This document shows, in pieces, positions 10,346 to 20,064 of a stretch of 64,000 bases of DNA. Both the position numbers and the translations under genes were made by a program. Below the pieces are notes generated by a model. That model was given only the letters and a program-made list of their open reading frames with translations, did not search any database and was not told the origin of the DNA. Positions within the stretch are counted from its first letter, which is position 1. Each line of letters opens with the position of its first letter. This stretch comes from Patiria miniata (lineage: Eukaryota; Echinodermata; Asteroidea; Valvatida; Asterinidae). The stretch is from contig NW_024037074.1 in NCBI RefSeq assembly GCF_015706575.1, positions 29,253,334 through 29,317,333 of the forward strand, written 5' to 3'.

Positions 10346-10647
10346 GTCCCCGATATTTTTTCTTTTCTAACCTTAGGCTTCAGAAGATATTTTGTTAAAG
10401 GGAAATTAAGTCCGAATTTCATTACGTTCGAAATAATTTCTTTTTTTTTTAATTGATGTTTTCTTCTCACGTTTTAGAAAAGTAAATTCCAAAGTTGCAA
10501 TAGCGTACACCCATTATGCGGATGACGTTTGGGAGAGAAAAAAAAACCGCGCCCATGCAGGATGGTAAAAAGTGCACACCGCTAAATAGGCCTAAACCCA
10601 TCCACCAAGTGCATGGAAGAAAGTTAAACCCTCAAAATATTCTATAT
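10346..10647. other. Intergenic; partial copy of the 40.08/41.66-kb repeat
   Basis: There is no gene. From about 10575 the sequence (GCACACCG, TAAATAGGCCT, CTCAAAATATTCTATAT) resembles the starts of the direct repeats at 40082 and 41659. The foldback arm at 10648 interrupts it. Confidence 0.5.
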
Positions 10648-11175
10648 GGGTCATTCCATGTCAGACCATCGCACTTTTTTACCTCATGTCTTCCGATTTT
10701 GATCAAAATTGCTGTGCTTGTAGGTTCTGATGAGCAATGAATGCACACCAATTTTTAGTCCGATCAAACCTTCTATGAGGTCAGGGCAGAAACCATAAAA
10801 AAACGGATATTTTAAGAGTAAAAAAACACCCTTTTGGAAGAAATATGTCAAAACCATGTCAATTTTCATCGAATATATGCGAATTTGGTATCAAAATAAT
10901 AAGAATTGGATGCTCAAATCAACTCTTTTGTCAAAATTAAATTTTGTGAAAAGTAGGTCACGTTACCTTAAATATGTTATTGTGACTTTTGACCCAATTT
11001 ATGCACTAATGTATCATTCCGAAAATCAACGAAGTTAAAATGACTTGATAGAGCATGTCTTTCTCTGTCAGAATCCACTAAAATTCAATTGGTGTCTTCG
11101 AAATTTACAACTTTATGACTATTTGTGTACGTTGGTAGGTTACAAATTATAGACTTATATTAGAAATCAACCCAC
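10648..11175 (+). mobile_element. Solo outer arm of the foldback element family
   Basis: It begins GGGTCATTCCATGTCAGACC and stays similar to 14654-15190 (and inverted to 17290-17825) for about 520 bp. It lacks the inner arm and the partner arm. It abuts a SINE at its right end, so the boundary there is approximate. Confidence 0.8.
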
Positions 11176-11194
11176 ACATCTTTCTATTCTAAGG

Positions 11195-11370
11195 CGCCTA
11201 TTATGACCACGGAGCACAGCCTGAAATCGAAAGAGTTTGATTTTGCCGGAGGGAGGAAAAACGCATGGCACGAAGAAAACCCTCGTGGCACAGGAGAGAA
11301 CCAACGCAACCGTGGGCACCTTGGTGAGAGGCGAGCGCTTTACGCACAAGCCACCCACGCCACCATAAAT
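11195..11370 (-). repeat. tRNA-derived SINE, truncated copy
   Basis: It aligns with 59690-59920. On the minus strand the tRNA-like head begins near 11365 (GTGGGTGGCTTGTGCGTAAA). The B-box segment present in the other copy is missing here, evidently deleted. Confidence 0.6.
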
Positions 11371-11379
11371 GCTAGTATA

Positions 11380-12450
11380 ATGTAGTCAGGACAAATAATG
11401 AAGGAAAACTGAAAAGCATCCCCCACGCCTTTCGATTCTGTAACGGCTAGCTTGCCGGGTATCAGGCACTTTCACCTGCCCCTTCCCCTCCCCACTTATA
11501 GCCTGACATAACGGAAGCACATCGACAATCTGGTTCTGTATCCGCCGTTGGAGGGCAGGGTGTTAAGGTTGGGTTGGGTCTGAAGGTTGTAAGGCATTAA
11601 TAAGGTGTTTGCGTCCCGCAGATTGATGTGAAATGGGTGTGGTGTGGTGGGGGTGGGGTGGCAAAGCCTTGGTGAGAGAGGCTGGATAGGGTGAAAGTTG
11701 AACCCACGTCAGCTTACGGGCAGGTAGGTTAGGGGCAGGGTCGTTGCCAAGTGTAGCGTTGAGGTCTGAGTACCTGATTTAGTAAAAATGGTCTGCGCAT
11801 TGAACAAACGGCCAGCTCCTCATGCCAGACGGCGTAGTACGGACGTCTTGTCCTCTTTGCCACTGGTTATAGCTGTCCCAACAACCCCCCGTGATTTTCA
11901 AATATCCGATGGCAGATTTATTTCAGTAAAAATGTTGTTGCTGTACGTTCCCATCGTTTTTAAAATCATGGTCTCGGCCGGATGTTGAGATACGATACGT
12001 CACTTCAAACTCAGTGGCAAACTGACCAGGAAAGCTAGGGAGGGCGTGCCTCACCACTCAGCCTGCCTGGGATTCGGGGAGGCGCTTAACTCTTTTGAAT
12101 GCTTCCTCCAGAAAATGAGGAGTCTAAATTAAGGTCCCTACAATGAACCACGCTAATGAGTAATACTTCGCAGCGTAATATCTCTCGAAAATACTAGGTT
12201 TAAAAACGACACACCCTAGATAGGTATAAGAATAGGAACTGTTTGGAATTGTGGGTAGTATTGTTCCGCTAGAAATCAGGCACACTCAGGGGCACAATTA
12301 GTGATTATTTTGGACTTTTGGTAGAATATGGGCCACCGTCTTCTCATTTTTTTTTTTCAGTAGGTATTCTTATAGGCCGCTCTATTTTAGTGGGGAACTG
12401 TTAGTTGTCATCAGCAGAACATTGATGAGTGAATTACTAAAAAAAAAAGT
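11380..12450. other. Duplicated intergenic block (matches 62099-63147)
   Basis: No gene is supported. It aligns with the region right of the 59.9-62.1 kb element. At its left it gives the unoccupied version of that insertion site (TATAATGTAGTC, about 11374-11385). The match ends near 12439, where the other copy runs into the unknown gene at 63168. Confidence 0.7.
11500..11790 (+). repeat. Interspersed GT-rich repeat, five copies in the window
   Basis: The repeat carries TATCCGCC, GGGCAGGGTGTT, GGTTGGGT, a CGCAGATTGATG segment and GTGAGAGAGGCTGGATAGGGTGA. Further copies lie at about 9700-9930, 35810-36060 (divergent), 58180-58420 and 62250-62490. Class unknown. Confidence 0.55.
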
Positions 12451-13250
12451 GGCACTCGATAGGTTACCCAACGAAAAACAAATGTCACGACACGACTGTA
12501 TAATGTTGTACAAATAGATTTACTCTTCCTCTTCCTGTCGACGAAACTATTAATAGAAAGGGGAACAACAGCACTTTAGCATTAAACATGCACCCCCTTC
12601 TCCGCCTCAGCATATTGGTTCGGGATCCGCCGTTGGCTGCCCAGGGTGGTTAGGAGGGGGAAGGGATGGTGGGGGCAGGGGCTCAATATGGGGATTCGTG
12701 CTTGGCTTGGAGATCAGGCTATTGAAGGTTGGCGTTTCATAAGAAAAGCAGTTTGTTGCACATGGTAGGATCCAAACAGTTTGGGTAGGTTTGGGATTAG
12801 GTTTGATAAGGCGAGGGTCAAGATCAGAATTGGCATAATAATGTGTTTGGTTTTTGGTATAGGTTGGGCTCAATAAGCGGAGATGGGAGTGCCTCAATAA
12901 GCGGGGAGGGGGTTCTTCAGGTGCAAGGTCGATTGCATGCCGAGAAGTTGGCCGGGCCGAGCGCGCGTTTGACTAGTGGATGGGGATGGACATGGTTATA
13001 ATTAAATTGCCTTTTGGAACGGCTGGGTTCTGCAAAATAAGTATACTTCATCGTAAGAGGGCGGTAACTGTACATGAACCTGATATTATGCACACAATAT
13101 ATTGAAGTTCTTATTACTTTTTTCTTTTCAAGCTAAATTTTTACGCCTTCGTTTTTCTATTAAAAATGTAGACTGCATAACCTGACTACAAAATACTAGC
13201 CAACAAATGCATGGCTCCATTAAATAACACGAAGCGCAAAACAAACACTG
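12451..13250 (+). other. Conserved block upstream of the C1q gene 2 promoter
   Basis: There is no gene. Versions of this GT-rich block (GGGATCCGCCGT, GGGTGGTTAGGAGG, TTGGTTTTTGGTATAGG, GAGCGCGCGTTTGAC) precede the promoters of the other copies, at about 23500-24200, 25820-26550, 36420-36850 and 49800-50980. It is part of the duplicated unit. Confidence 0.65.
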
Positions 13251-13632
13251 ATTGAATCACATATGGCCGGTGTACGTCATTATTCTATCCACCAATCATA
13301 GTTAGTCACCAAACAAGTTGGTGACCACAAGTGAGTGGTCTGTGATTGACACGTGCCAATCACAATCCACGTGTTTGATTGTATCACCGACATCCATACA
13401 ATCATTCCACCAATTAGATGCGTCTATTTGAGTGTCGGTGATACAAGCTTTGGGTTTAACGTGTGGCAATGTAATATTAACGTCATTTCCCTCTCATCAA
13501 TATGAAGCGAGTCAGTGATGTGTGATTGACAGCGCGCAGGGAGCCAATCACAAACCGGGCTTGCAAGTTCCTCAGTCACTGCTCGGGAAATCGACGTCAA
13601 TATTTAAGTCACAAGCTGCCGGCTCACTCCTC
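13251..13632 (+). promoter_or_regulatory. Promoter of C1q gene 2
   Basis: The layout is conserved in the other promoters. From the left come GTCACC-type motifs, an inverted pair TCACCGACA / TGTCGGTGA about 42 bp apart (near 13384-13441), a perfect TGATTGACAG at 13523-13532 (the PBX-MEIS/PREP consensus), a CCAATCA box at about 13544, a CGACGTCA CRE-like site and a TATTTAAG TATA box at 13601-13608. A TCA initiator near 13633 is 32 bp after the TATA box. There is also a TGATTGAC half-like site at 13343. The factor names are inferred from motifs only. Confidence 0.75.
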
Positions 13633-13700
13633 ACAACGACCGAAGCTCATGTTCACGTTCAGACAACAACCCGAACGCAAGATCGAACAAGAATTGCAAG
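13633..13700 (+). other. Exon 1 (5' leader) of C1q gene 2
   Basis: It runs from the predicted initiator to the donor GCAAG|GTGATT at 13701. The four other copies share this stretch and then keep GTGAGT at the same place. It contains an ATG at 13649 that opens a short upstream frame. This copy is 9 bp shorter than copies B, D and E, an in-frame difference for that upstream frame. Transcript data are needed to confirm the exon. Confidence 0.6.
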
Positions 13701-14653
13701 GTGATTGTTTGAAACAATCTTTACGATAATTCTGCTAACTTTTGGATGTGATATTGACACAAATGTGCTTATTGCCAAAACAGCGTGCTAAACATATTTC
13801 CGACCATGATGATCCCATTCCCATACGGTAATTCGATAACTTATCATGCGATATTAGTGTTTGAATCATAACCAGGTACTATGTTGCATAAAATACCATT
13901 GAATTTGCTCTTAGTCTGAACAGTTGATGCGAATTCAGACCACCATTTTCTGAGGCCAAAATCAGGCAATAACAGTTCAGAGCAAATAATCTCTGTTTTA
14001 TATTTGTTCGGAATAAGGAATTCCTGTCTGACAATATATCCGCTATTGCCATCATAGTGCACTCTCAACGCACATTAATTGCCCCAATACTGACTGGTTT
14101 ATCTAGTTCTTGGAAAAAACAAACTATAAATTCATGGAAGTTTTATAGTTTTTATTGCCATTCAGGTTCGCCAGTTTTCCAGTCAAACCTGGCTGTAGGT
14201 TTTTTCAAGAGTGTATTACATCAAGTTCCTTATTCTGATTGATGTTCACGCACTTACACAATTTTTGCAGATGATAAATTTAAACCTTTTTGTGTTCAAA
14301 GAAAGAAATCTTGCGAAAGCTGACACTTGACCCATAATATCAGTATGATCAATCACCCGCGTTGTTTTCTTGCTAGTTTTCTTGTTTATTGTATCAGACA
14401 TAAAATCCCGATGCGATGCGATCACAATTTCCGGCAATCACTGTAACCAATTCAGGATAAAAGGTTATGCGGAAGTTGGCCACGGAAGAATGTATCAAGG
14501 AAATCGGGACATCTCAAACATCCTGTCGTATGTTGTGTTATTGAAAATTGGGATAATCTCAATACCTTTTGCACTTTGTTTTGAAGCCTTGTCATTTCGC
14601 TAGTTCACAGTGCGCCATTCCGGTTTGATCACTATATAGGCCTGAACGTTCAT
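13701..14653 (+). other. First part of intron 1 of C1q gene 2
   Basis: There is no gene. It aligns with intron 1 of the other copies (for example the GGATAAAAGGTTATGCGGAAG segment near 14455 also lies near 27760 and 52800). It ends in TCAT, the target duplication of the foldback insertion. Confidence 0.65.
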
Positions 14654-15273
14654 GGGTCATTCCATGTCAGACCAACGCACTTTTTTACCTCATGTCTTCT
14701 GATTTTGATAAAAATTGCTGTGCTTGTAGGTTCTGATGAGCAATGAATGCACACCAATTTTTAGCCCGATCCAACCTACCATGTGGTCAGGGCAGAAACC
14801 AGAAAAAACGGACATTTTTAGAGTAAAATACCACCCTTTTGGTAGAAATATGTCAAACCATGTCAATTTTCATCGAATATATGCGAATTTGGTAGTAAAA
14901 TAATAAGAATCGCATGCTCAAATCAACTCTTTTGTCAAAATTTTGTGAAAAATATGTTGTCGTGACCTTTGATCCAATGTATGTAATAATGTATCATTCC
15001 GAAAATCAACGAAATGAAAATGACTGGATAGAACATGTGTTCCTCTATCAGAATCTACTAAAAATCAATTGGGGTCTTCAAAATTTTCAACTTTATGACT
15101 ATTTTTGTACAGTTGGTGGGTTACAAATGAGTCAATTTATAGACTTTACATTAGAAATCCACCCACACAAGTTACTATTCTTTTTCTAAAGGTACTTAAA
15201 TTAATCTTGGTTTGGGAATTTCTCATGTTTAGGGCTGATGAGGTCTAACCAGACTCATAATATAAATTATCAG

Positions 15274-15448
15274 CAGTGGCGCACCCAGGATTTTGCTTGG
15301 GGGGGATTCATAGCTTTTTGTTGTCAAATTTCTGTAGAAGATTGAAAAAAAAAATCAAACAAACAAATTGACAACCTTGGAGGGGGGGGGGGGGTTCAAG
15401 CCCCTCGATCCCCCCCGATCCCCCCCCCCCCCCCCCCGGTGCCACTGA
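15274..15448. mobile_element. MITE-like unit with CAGTGGCGC ends inside the left arm
   Basis: Starts CAGTGGCGCACCCAGG and ends GGTGCCACTG, so short inverted ends are visible. The interior holds runs of 13 G and 17 C. An altered, inverted version lies at about 16915-17180 in the right arm, so the insertion predates or is part of the palindrome. Confidence 0.55.
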
Positions 15449-15530
15449 TAATTAGTTATCCCACGAGCGTGCTTGGAATATTGGAATATGAAACAATGCA
15501 ATGCTGCTGTGACTCATATGTATGGTAGCC

Positions 15531-15800
15531 CTGAAGGGACATCGCATATCGCAAACGTGTGCGCATACGTATGCGATGTCGCGAAATTTATTGCGAATGT
15601 GTGCGCACACGTATGCGATGTCGCAAAATTTATCGCAAATATGTGCGCACACGTATGCGATGTCGCGAAATTTATCGCGAATATATGCGCACACGTATGC
15701 GATGTCGTGAAATTAATCGCGAATATGTGCGCACACGTATGCGATGTCGTGAAACAATTCGCGAATAATTATGTGCGCACACGTATGCGAATTTGTTTGC
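15531..15800 (+). repeat. 42-bp tandem array, left arm
   Basis: GCGATGTC recurs at 15573, 15615, 15657, 15699 and 15741, exactly 42 bp apart. Each unit carries GCGCACACGTATGCGATGTCG and a GAAATTTATCGCGAATAT-like part. The period is a multiple of three and units lack stops in one frame, so long open frames arise on both strands. I do not regard these as genes. Confidence 0.9.
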
Positions 15801-15970
15801 AATGTCGTGAATTTTATTGCATACCTTGTCGCATACCTTTCAGTAAAATTCCTAATGAAATGGGGAGTTGTAGCAGCTAGTCTGGAATCTAGACGTACTG
15901 TTAGATATAAATAGGGTCGGACTAATAAACCTTCGCGCGCACGCTGTTCCTCGTGCAATCGTTACTACTA

Positions 15971-16088
15971 GTACTGTCGAGCGCAAACTTGCTACTTGCG
16001 CAACTTTGAAATTTGCGCTCACAAGTTTCAAACTTGCGCGCGCAAATTTCAAAGTTGCGCAAGTAGCAAGTTTGCGCTCGACAGTACT
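15971..16088. repeat. Central hairpin of the foldback element
   Basis: Left and right arms are perfect inverted copies around a centre with almost no spacer; the innermost part is CAAGTTTCAAACTTG (16022-16036). A long perfect palindrome of this kind would extrude easily and is hard to clone or assemble. Confidence 0.85.
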
Positions 16089-16259
16089 AGTAGTAACGAT
16101 TGCACGAGGAACAGCGTGCGCGCGAAGGTTTATTAGTCAGACCCTATTTATATCTAACAGTACGTCTAGATTCCAGACTAGCTGCTACAACTCCCCAGTT
16201 CATTAGAAATTTACTGAAAGGTATGCGACAAGGTATGCAATAAAATTCACGACATTGCA

Positions 16260-16510
16260 AACAAATTCGCATACGTGTGCGCACATATTCGCGAATTGTT
16301 TCACGACATCGCATACGTGTGCGCACATATTCGCGATTAATTTCACGACATCGCATACGCTTGCGCATATATTCGCGATAAATTTCGCGACATCGCATAC
16401 GTGTGCGCACATATTCGCGATAAATTTTGCGACATCGCATACGTGTGCGCACACATTCGCGATAAATTTCGCGACATCGCATACGTATGCGCACACGTTT
16501 GCGATATGCG
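16260..16510 (-). repeat. 42-bp tandem array, right arm (inverted)
   Basis: This is the mirror image of the array at 15531-15800, with CGACATCGCATACG repeated every 42 bp. The units differ slightly from their partners, so the arms have diverged a little. Confidence 0.88.
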
Positions 16511-16537
16511 ATGTCCCTTCAGGGCCACCATACATAT

Positions 16538-16851
16538 GCCACCCGACGCACTACATTATCCCATGTTCCACGAGCCATAACGAATTTATCTTAAAGCAAA
16601 CTTGACGTCGAATGCGTATATTGTACGTGGTGAGGGATGTAGGTTCATAGTGTATCGGCCCTTCAGCAGCAAATAAAAAGAACACAATACATACTTGTAC
16701 ATGTACAATCGATATCTGGGGCACAATATAGCTGTGCAGTATTATATCAAATCACACTGTTGTTGCTATACTTGTAGATGGACTAATCAGGGTCTAGGAT
16801 TAAAGGTTGCTTAAAGATAATACTCAATATCGCAATCAAAGTTCGGGTGGC
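16538..16851. mobile_element. 314-bp insertion nested in the right foldback arm
   Basis: It has ends GCCACCCGA and TCGGGTGGC, and ATAT on both sides (16534-16537, 16852-16855). The left arm keeps the unoccupied form of the site (CATATGTATGG at 15518). The insert therefore arrived after the palindrome formed. No coding frame. Family unknown. Confidence 0.8.
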
Positions 16852-16930
16852 ATATGGGTCACAGCAGCATTCCATTGTTTCATATTCCGAGCGTGCTCGT
16901 GGGATAACTAATTATCAGTGACACCCCAGG

Positions 16931-17052
16931 GTGGGTGGGTGGGTGGGGGGGGGGGGGGGGGGCTCAATTCACAGCGCACTCGTGGGATAACTAATTATCG
17001 TTGGAACCGATGGGGGGGGGGGCTCGAGGGGCTGGACCCTCCCCCCCCCCTC
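16931..17052. repeat. G and C homopolymer runs
   Basis: GGGT repeats run into a long G run (about 16945-16961), and a C run lies at 17039-17050. Similar runs lie at 15381-15437, 22991-23022, 28140-28156 and 49898-49912. They are probably tails or interiors of MITEs and are likely places for sequencing error. Confidence 0.7.
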
Positions 17053-17825
17053 CAAGGTTGTCAATTTGTTTGTTTGATTTTGGGGTATTTTTTTTTTATC
17101 TTTTACAGAAATTTGAAAACAAACAAATTATGAGCCCCCCTCCCCACACAAAAAAGCAAAATCATGGGTGCGCCACTGCTGATAATTTATATAATGAGTC
17201 TGGTTATACCTCATTAGCCCTAAACATGAGAAACTCCCAAACCAAGATTAATTTAAGTAGCTTTAGAAACAGAATAGTAAGTAGTGCGGGTGGATTTCTA
17301 ATGTAAAGTCTATCAATTGACTCATTTTGTAACCTACCAACTGTACAAAAAATAGTCATAAAGTTGTAAATTTTGAAGACCCCAATTAATTTTTAGTGGA
17401 TTCTGATTGAGGAAGACATGTTCTATTAAGTCATTTTCAGTTTGTTGATTTTCGGAATGATACATTAGTACATAAATTGGGTCAAAGGTCACGATAACAT
17501 ATTAAAAGTCACGTGACCTACTTTTCACAAAATTTAATTTTGACAAAAAAGTTGATTTGAGGATGTAATTCTTATTATTTTGATACCAAATTTGCATATA
17601 TTCGACGAAAATTGGCATGGTTTTGACATATTTCTACCAAAAGGGTGGTATTTTACTCTAAAAATGTCCGGTTTTTGTGGTTTCTGCCCTGACCATATGG
17701 TAGGTCGGATCGGGCTAAAAATTGGTGTGCATTCATTGCTCATCAGGACCTACAAGCACAGCAATTTTTATCAAAATCGGAAGACATGAGGTAAAAAAGT
17801 GCGTTGGTCTGACATGGAATGACCC

Positions 17826-18793
17826 TCATGCTTTCAAGCATTGCACGATACAAGTGTCACTGGTTAGAAGAGACTAGAGGGCGCAAATACAAACGGACCG
17901 GATCATTATTACACACACAGTGTAATTAAAGTTCAAATTGCTTTATCTGGCTGGATTCATTTCTCGAAATCCTGTTAAGAGTTGATGTTTGTACAAATTA
18001 TTCGGACCGTCTACTTAGCTGTCCGACTTCCAAGTTTGAAGCATCAGCTTTCATGGGCGTTGCAAGAGAGGGGGGGGGGCATTGGGCGGTTGCTGCCCCC
18101 GGACATGCAAAAAGTAAGGAGGAAAAAGGGGGGAAATAAAAAGACAGGCATGAAATTATACTGTTGTTAATTAAATGGGAGTGGGGGCAAACAAAAAAAA
18201 TCAATCGTGAAAATGCTGCAAAATATTAAAGGGATTGGGGGGATGTGCTTCGGTCACTGCCGGAGGGGAGGGCGCCCCTCCGCACCCTGGATCCGCCACT
18301 GATCTTGCTACACTGCCCGATTTTCTTGAAAATGTGTAACATTTTGTAAACGTATGCATGAAGTTGAATTCCCGAGCGGGACTGAAATCCAAAGCACATG
18401 TGATTTCGATGCAAAGTAACGATGCAAAACTTGCTGTTTTTAAAACTCACATAATTATGCTTTCACAAAATTTCAATGACTTATAAGTGTCTAAAAAATG
18501 CCCATCCTTGTTTGGTAAAATGGAATGCTGGTGCTATGGAGCATTCAGTTTCCCAAAAAAAATTCACAAAGCGACATTAAAGCATGGTGCTTTTTCCTGC
18601 ACGTCTTCGGCTAGGAAAATACCGGTCAGATAATAATTTGTCCCTTATTTATTAGTGTATAATTTTTCCTGTTTTAGAGAGATGATTTGTCAAAATAAAA
18701 TAAAAAATCATCACAATTTTATTCAAATCGATGATAACATTATTTTATTCCTTACTCAAGTTTAAACGCTACCCGTTTTCGGTTTTTTTTCAG
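17826..18793 (+). other. Last part of intron 1 of C1q gene 2
   Basis: There is no gene. It is alignable with 27880-29565 and 53440-55266. It contains a MITE end (18240-18300, CGGATCC-type, ends ATCCGCCACTG). It finishes in a pyrimidine tract and CAG acceptor at 18791-18793. Confidence 0.65.
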
Positions 18794-18861
18794 CCTACAG
18801 TGAACTCCTTTTGATCTTTTCTTGGACCTGATCTTCAAGTCTTCAAGAGCGAACCATCGAG
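18794..18861 (+). other. Exon 2 (5' leader) of C1q gene 2
   Basis: A conserved 65-68 bp block flanked by a pyrimidine tract plus CAG and by GAG|GTCGGT. It is far better conserved among copies than its surroundings. It reads CCTACAGTGAACTCC at its start and GAACCATCGAG at its end. It carries no ATG, but a TGA closes the possible upstream frame begun in exon 1. Confidence 0.75.
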
Positions 18862-19236
18862 GTCGGTGTGGGGATATTTAATTGATTCTATCATGACAGT
18901 GGAAAGAGCGCGCCGTCCCAAAATACCCTGATGTTAATGGGTCTTCTTTGCTAACTTTTATCAGCGAGCCAAAGTAATAACCAGCCCAATTTGTGGATTG
19001 CCACAGCCACAGTTGTCATTGAAACCCGACTTTTCATAAAATTGTAACCCCTTGCCCACTGACAGGCCACTGCCATTATCACACCGAACACATTGTGTGA
19101 ATAATGATTCTTCAACAATTATTTTGTAGTCATACATGTCTTTTAGACAAATCCTTCAGTTTATGTAACATGTTTATTGTTTCGTATTGATTTTTGTTTA
19201 GGTTTATAAATAGGCCCTTTATTCTTTTCTTAACAG
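18862..19236 (+). other. Intron 2 of C1q gene 2
   Basis: 375 bp with donor GTCGGT and acceptor TTTTCTTAACAG directly before the ATG. No other feature seen. Confidence 0.75.
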
Positions 19237-20064
19237 ATGAAGATCTGCGTGGCCACCATTCTGTCAATCGCCCTCCTTCTGGGTAACTCTGTCAAGCTCC
19301 GAGCTTCCGTTACTGGGCCGGTTCCCTCGGACGGTGATGGTCCTGCGTCTCAGGTGTGTCAGCAGTGCTGCCAGGGACCTGCTGCCATACCCGGCATACC
19401 AGGTCTGCCTGGGCCAGTAGGACCGATGGGGCCGTACGGTCAGCCGGGGTCAAAGGGCGATGCAGGTCAGCAAGGTGAGATTGGCCCTATTGGGCCTATG
19501 GGTGAGCGGGGAGCACCTGGGAACACTGGGTCTAAAGGTGATGATGGGATTGGTCTGCCCGGCAAGATAGGTCCGAGAGGCCCACCGGGTCTTGTTGGAG
19601 CAGCCGGTCAGGCTGGTGTCAAAGGTCAGAAGGGTGAGCCAGGGGAGACACCAGACGACTCCAACCAGCAGGTGGCTTTCACCGTGGTGAGGACGAGCCA
19701 CTCGGATACCTCTACGAGTCACGACACCCGTTTGCACTTCCAGCAGACCGAGACCCTTCTGCCGGGTACCAGCTTCGATCTCGAGACCGGTACGTTCACC
19801 TGTAATGTGCCGGGCACCTACGTATTTTCGTTTTCTGTTCTTAAGCATAGCAACAGCGGTTACTTTGACATCCATCTTGTTAAAAATAACTACCATGTGA
19901 TCACTACCCATGCTAACTCAAATCAACGTGGTCAATTGTCAGGTAGCGCGGTTCTGGTTCTGCAGCGAGAAGACACAGTGTATTTGACTGTGTACGGTCG
20001 GGCGAATAGTGAGTCCAACTATCACTACACCTCATTCAGTGGCTTCCTCCTTTACCCCGAATAA
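19237..20064 (+). CDS. C1q gene 2: secreted collagen-like C1q-domain protein (275 aa)
   Basis: All of the protein is in one exon that starts with the ATG right after the acceptor. Residues 1-23 form a signal peptide with a hydrophobic core. A CQQCC cluster (41-45) could form disulphides between chains. Gly-X-Y repeats run from G53 to G136, with one one-residue imperfection at 104-106. The C1q head spans about 146-275 and holds the signature around FDLETGTFTC and PGTYVFSF. Proteins of this build form secreted trimers and higher oligomers that bind microbial or self ligands; the ligand here is unknown. The collagen part and signal peptide are nearly identical in all copies. The stop TAA lies inside an AATAAA. 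It is the only copy besides gene 3 with no visible coding or end defect. Confidence 0.93.
   Translation: MKICVATILSIALLLGNSVKLRASVTGPVPSDGDGPASQVCQQCCQGPAAIPGIPGLPGPVGPMGPYGQPGSKGDAGQQGEIGPIGPMGERGAPGNTGSKGDDGIGLPGKIGPRGPPGLVGAAGQAGVKGQKGEPGETPDDSNQQVAFTVVRTSHSDTSTSHDTRLHFQQTETLLPGTSFDLETGTFTCNVPGTYVFSFSVLKHSNSGYFDIHLVKNNYHVITTHANSNQRGQLSGSAVLVLQREDTVYLTVYGRANSESNYHYTSFSGFLLYPE

Larger units (their letters stand above)
14654..17825. mobile_element. Foldback-type element, 3172 bp near-perfect palindrome
   Basis: Both ends start GGGTCATTCCATGTCAGACC inward and are flanked by TCAT (14650-14653 and 17826-17829). The arms mirror each other across a centre at about 16029. Order in the left arm: a 520-bp outer segment, a G/C-homopolymer MITE-like piece (15274-15448), a unique segment, a 42-bp tandem array and an inner hairpin. 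The right arm repeats this inverted, with one extra 314-bp insertion. Gene 4 has an unoccupied version of the site near 38520-38560. No transposase is visible, so it is non-autonomous. Family unknown; long arms with satellites recall foldback elements. Confidence 0.88.

Noticed and set aside
13522..13729. Short open frames over exon 1 and similar ones at 26808, 51247 and 51851
   Set aside because: They cover the TATA box and donor site of the promoters, so they are not coding as continuous frames. Only the spliced upstream frame is worth testing.
15531..16510. CRISPR-like array
   Set aside because: The 42-bp units are contiguous without unique spacers and are mirrored in a palindrome; the genome is eukaryotic.
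15473..16605. Several open frames of 60-135 codons on both strands with Cys-Ala-His repeats
   Set aside because: They come from the 42-bp satellite inside the foldback arms, whose period is a multiple of three; no promoter, signal peptide or domain supports a protein.
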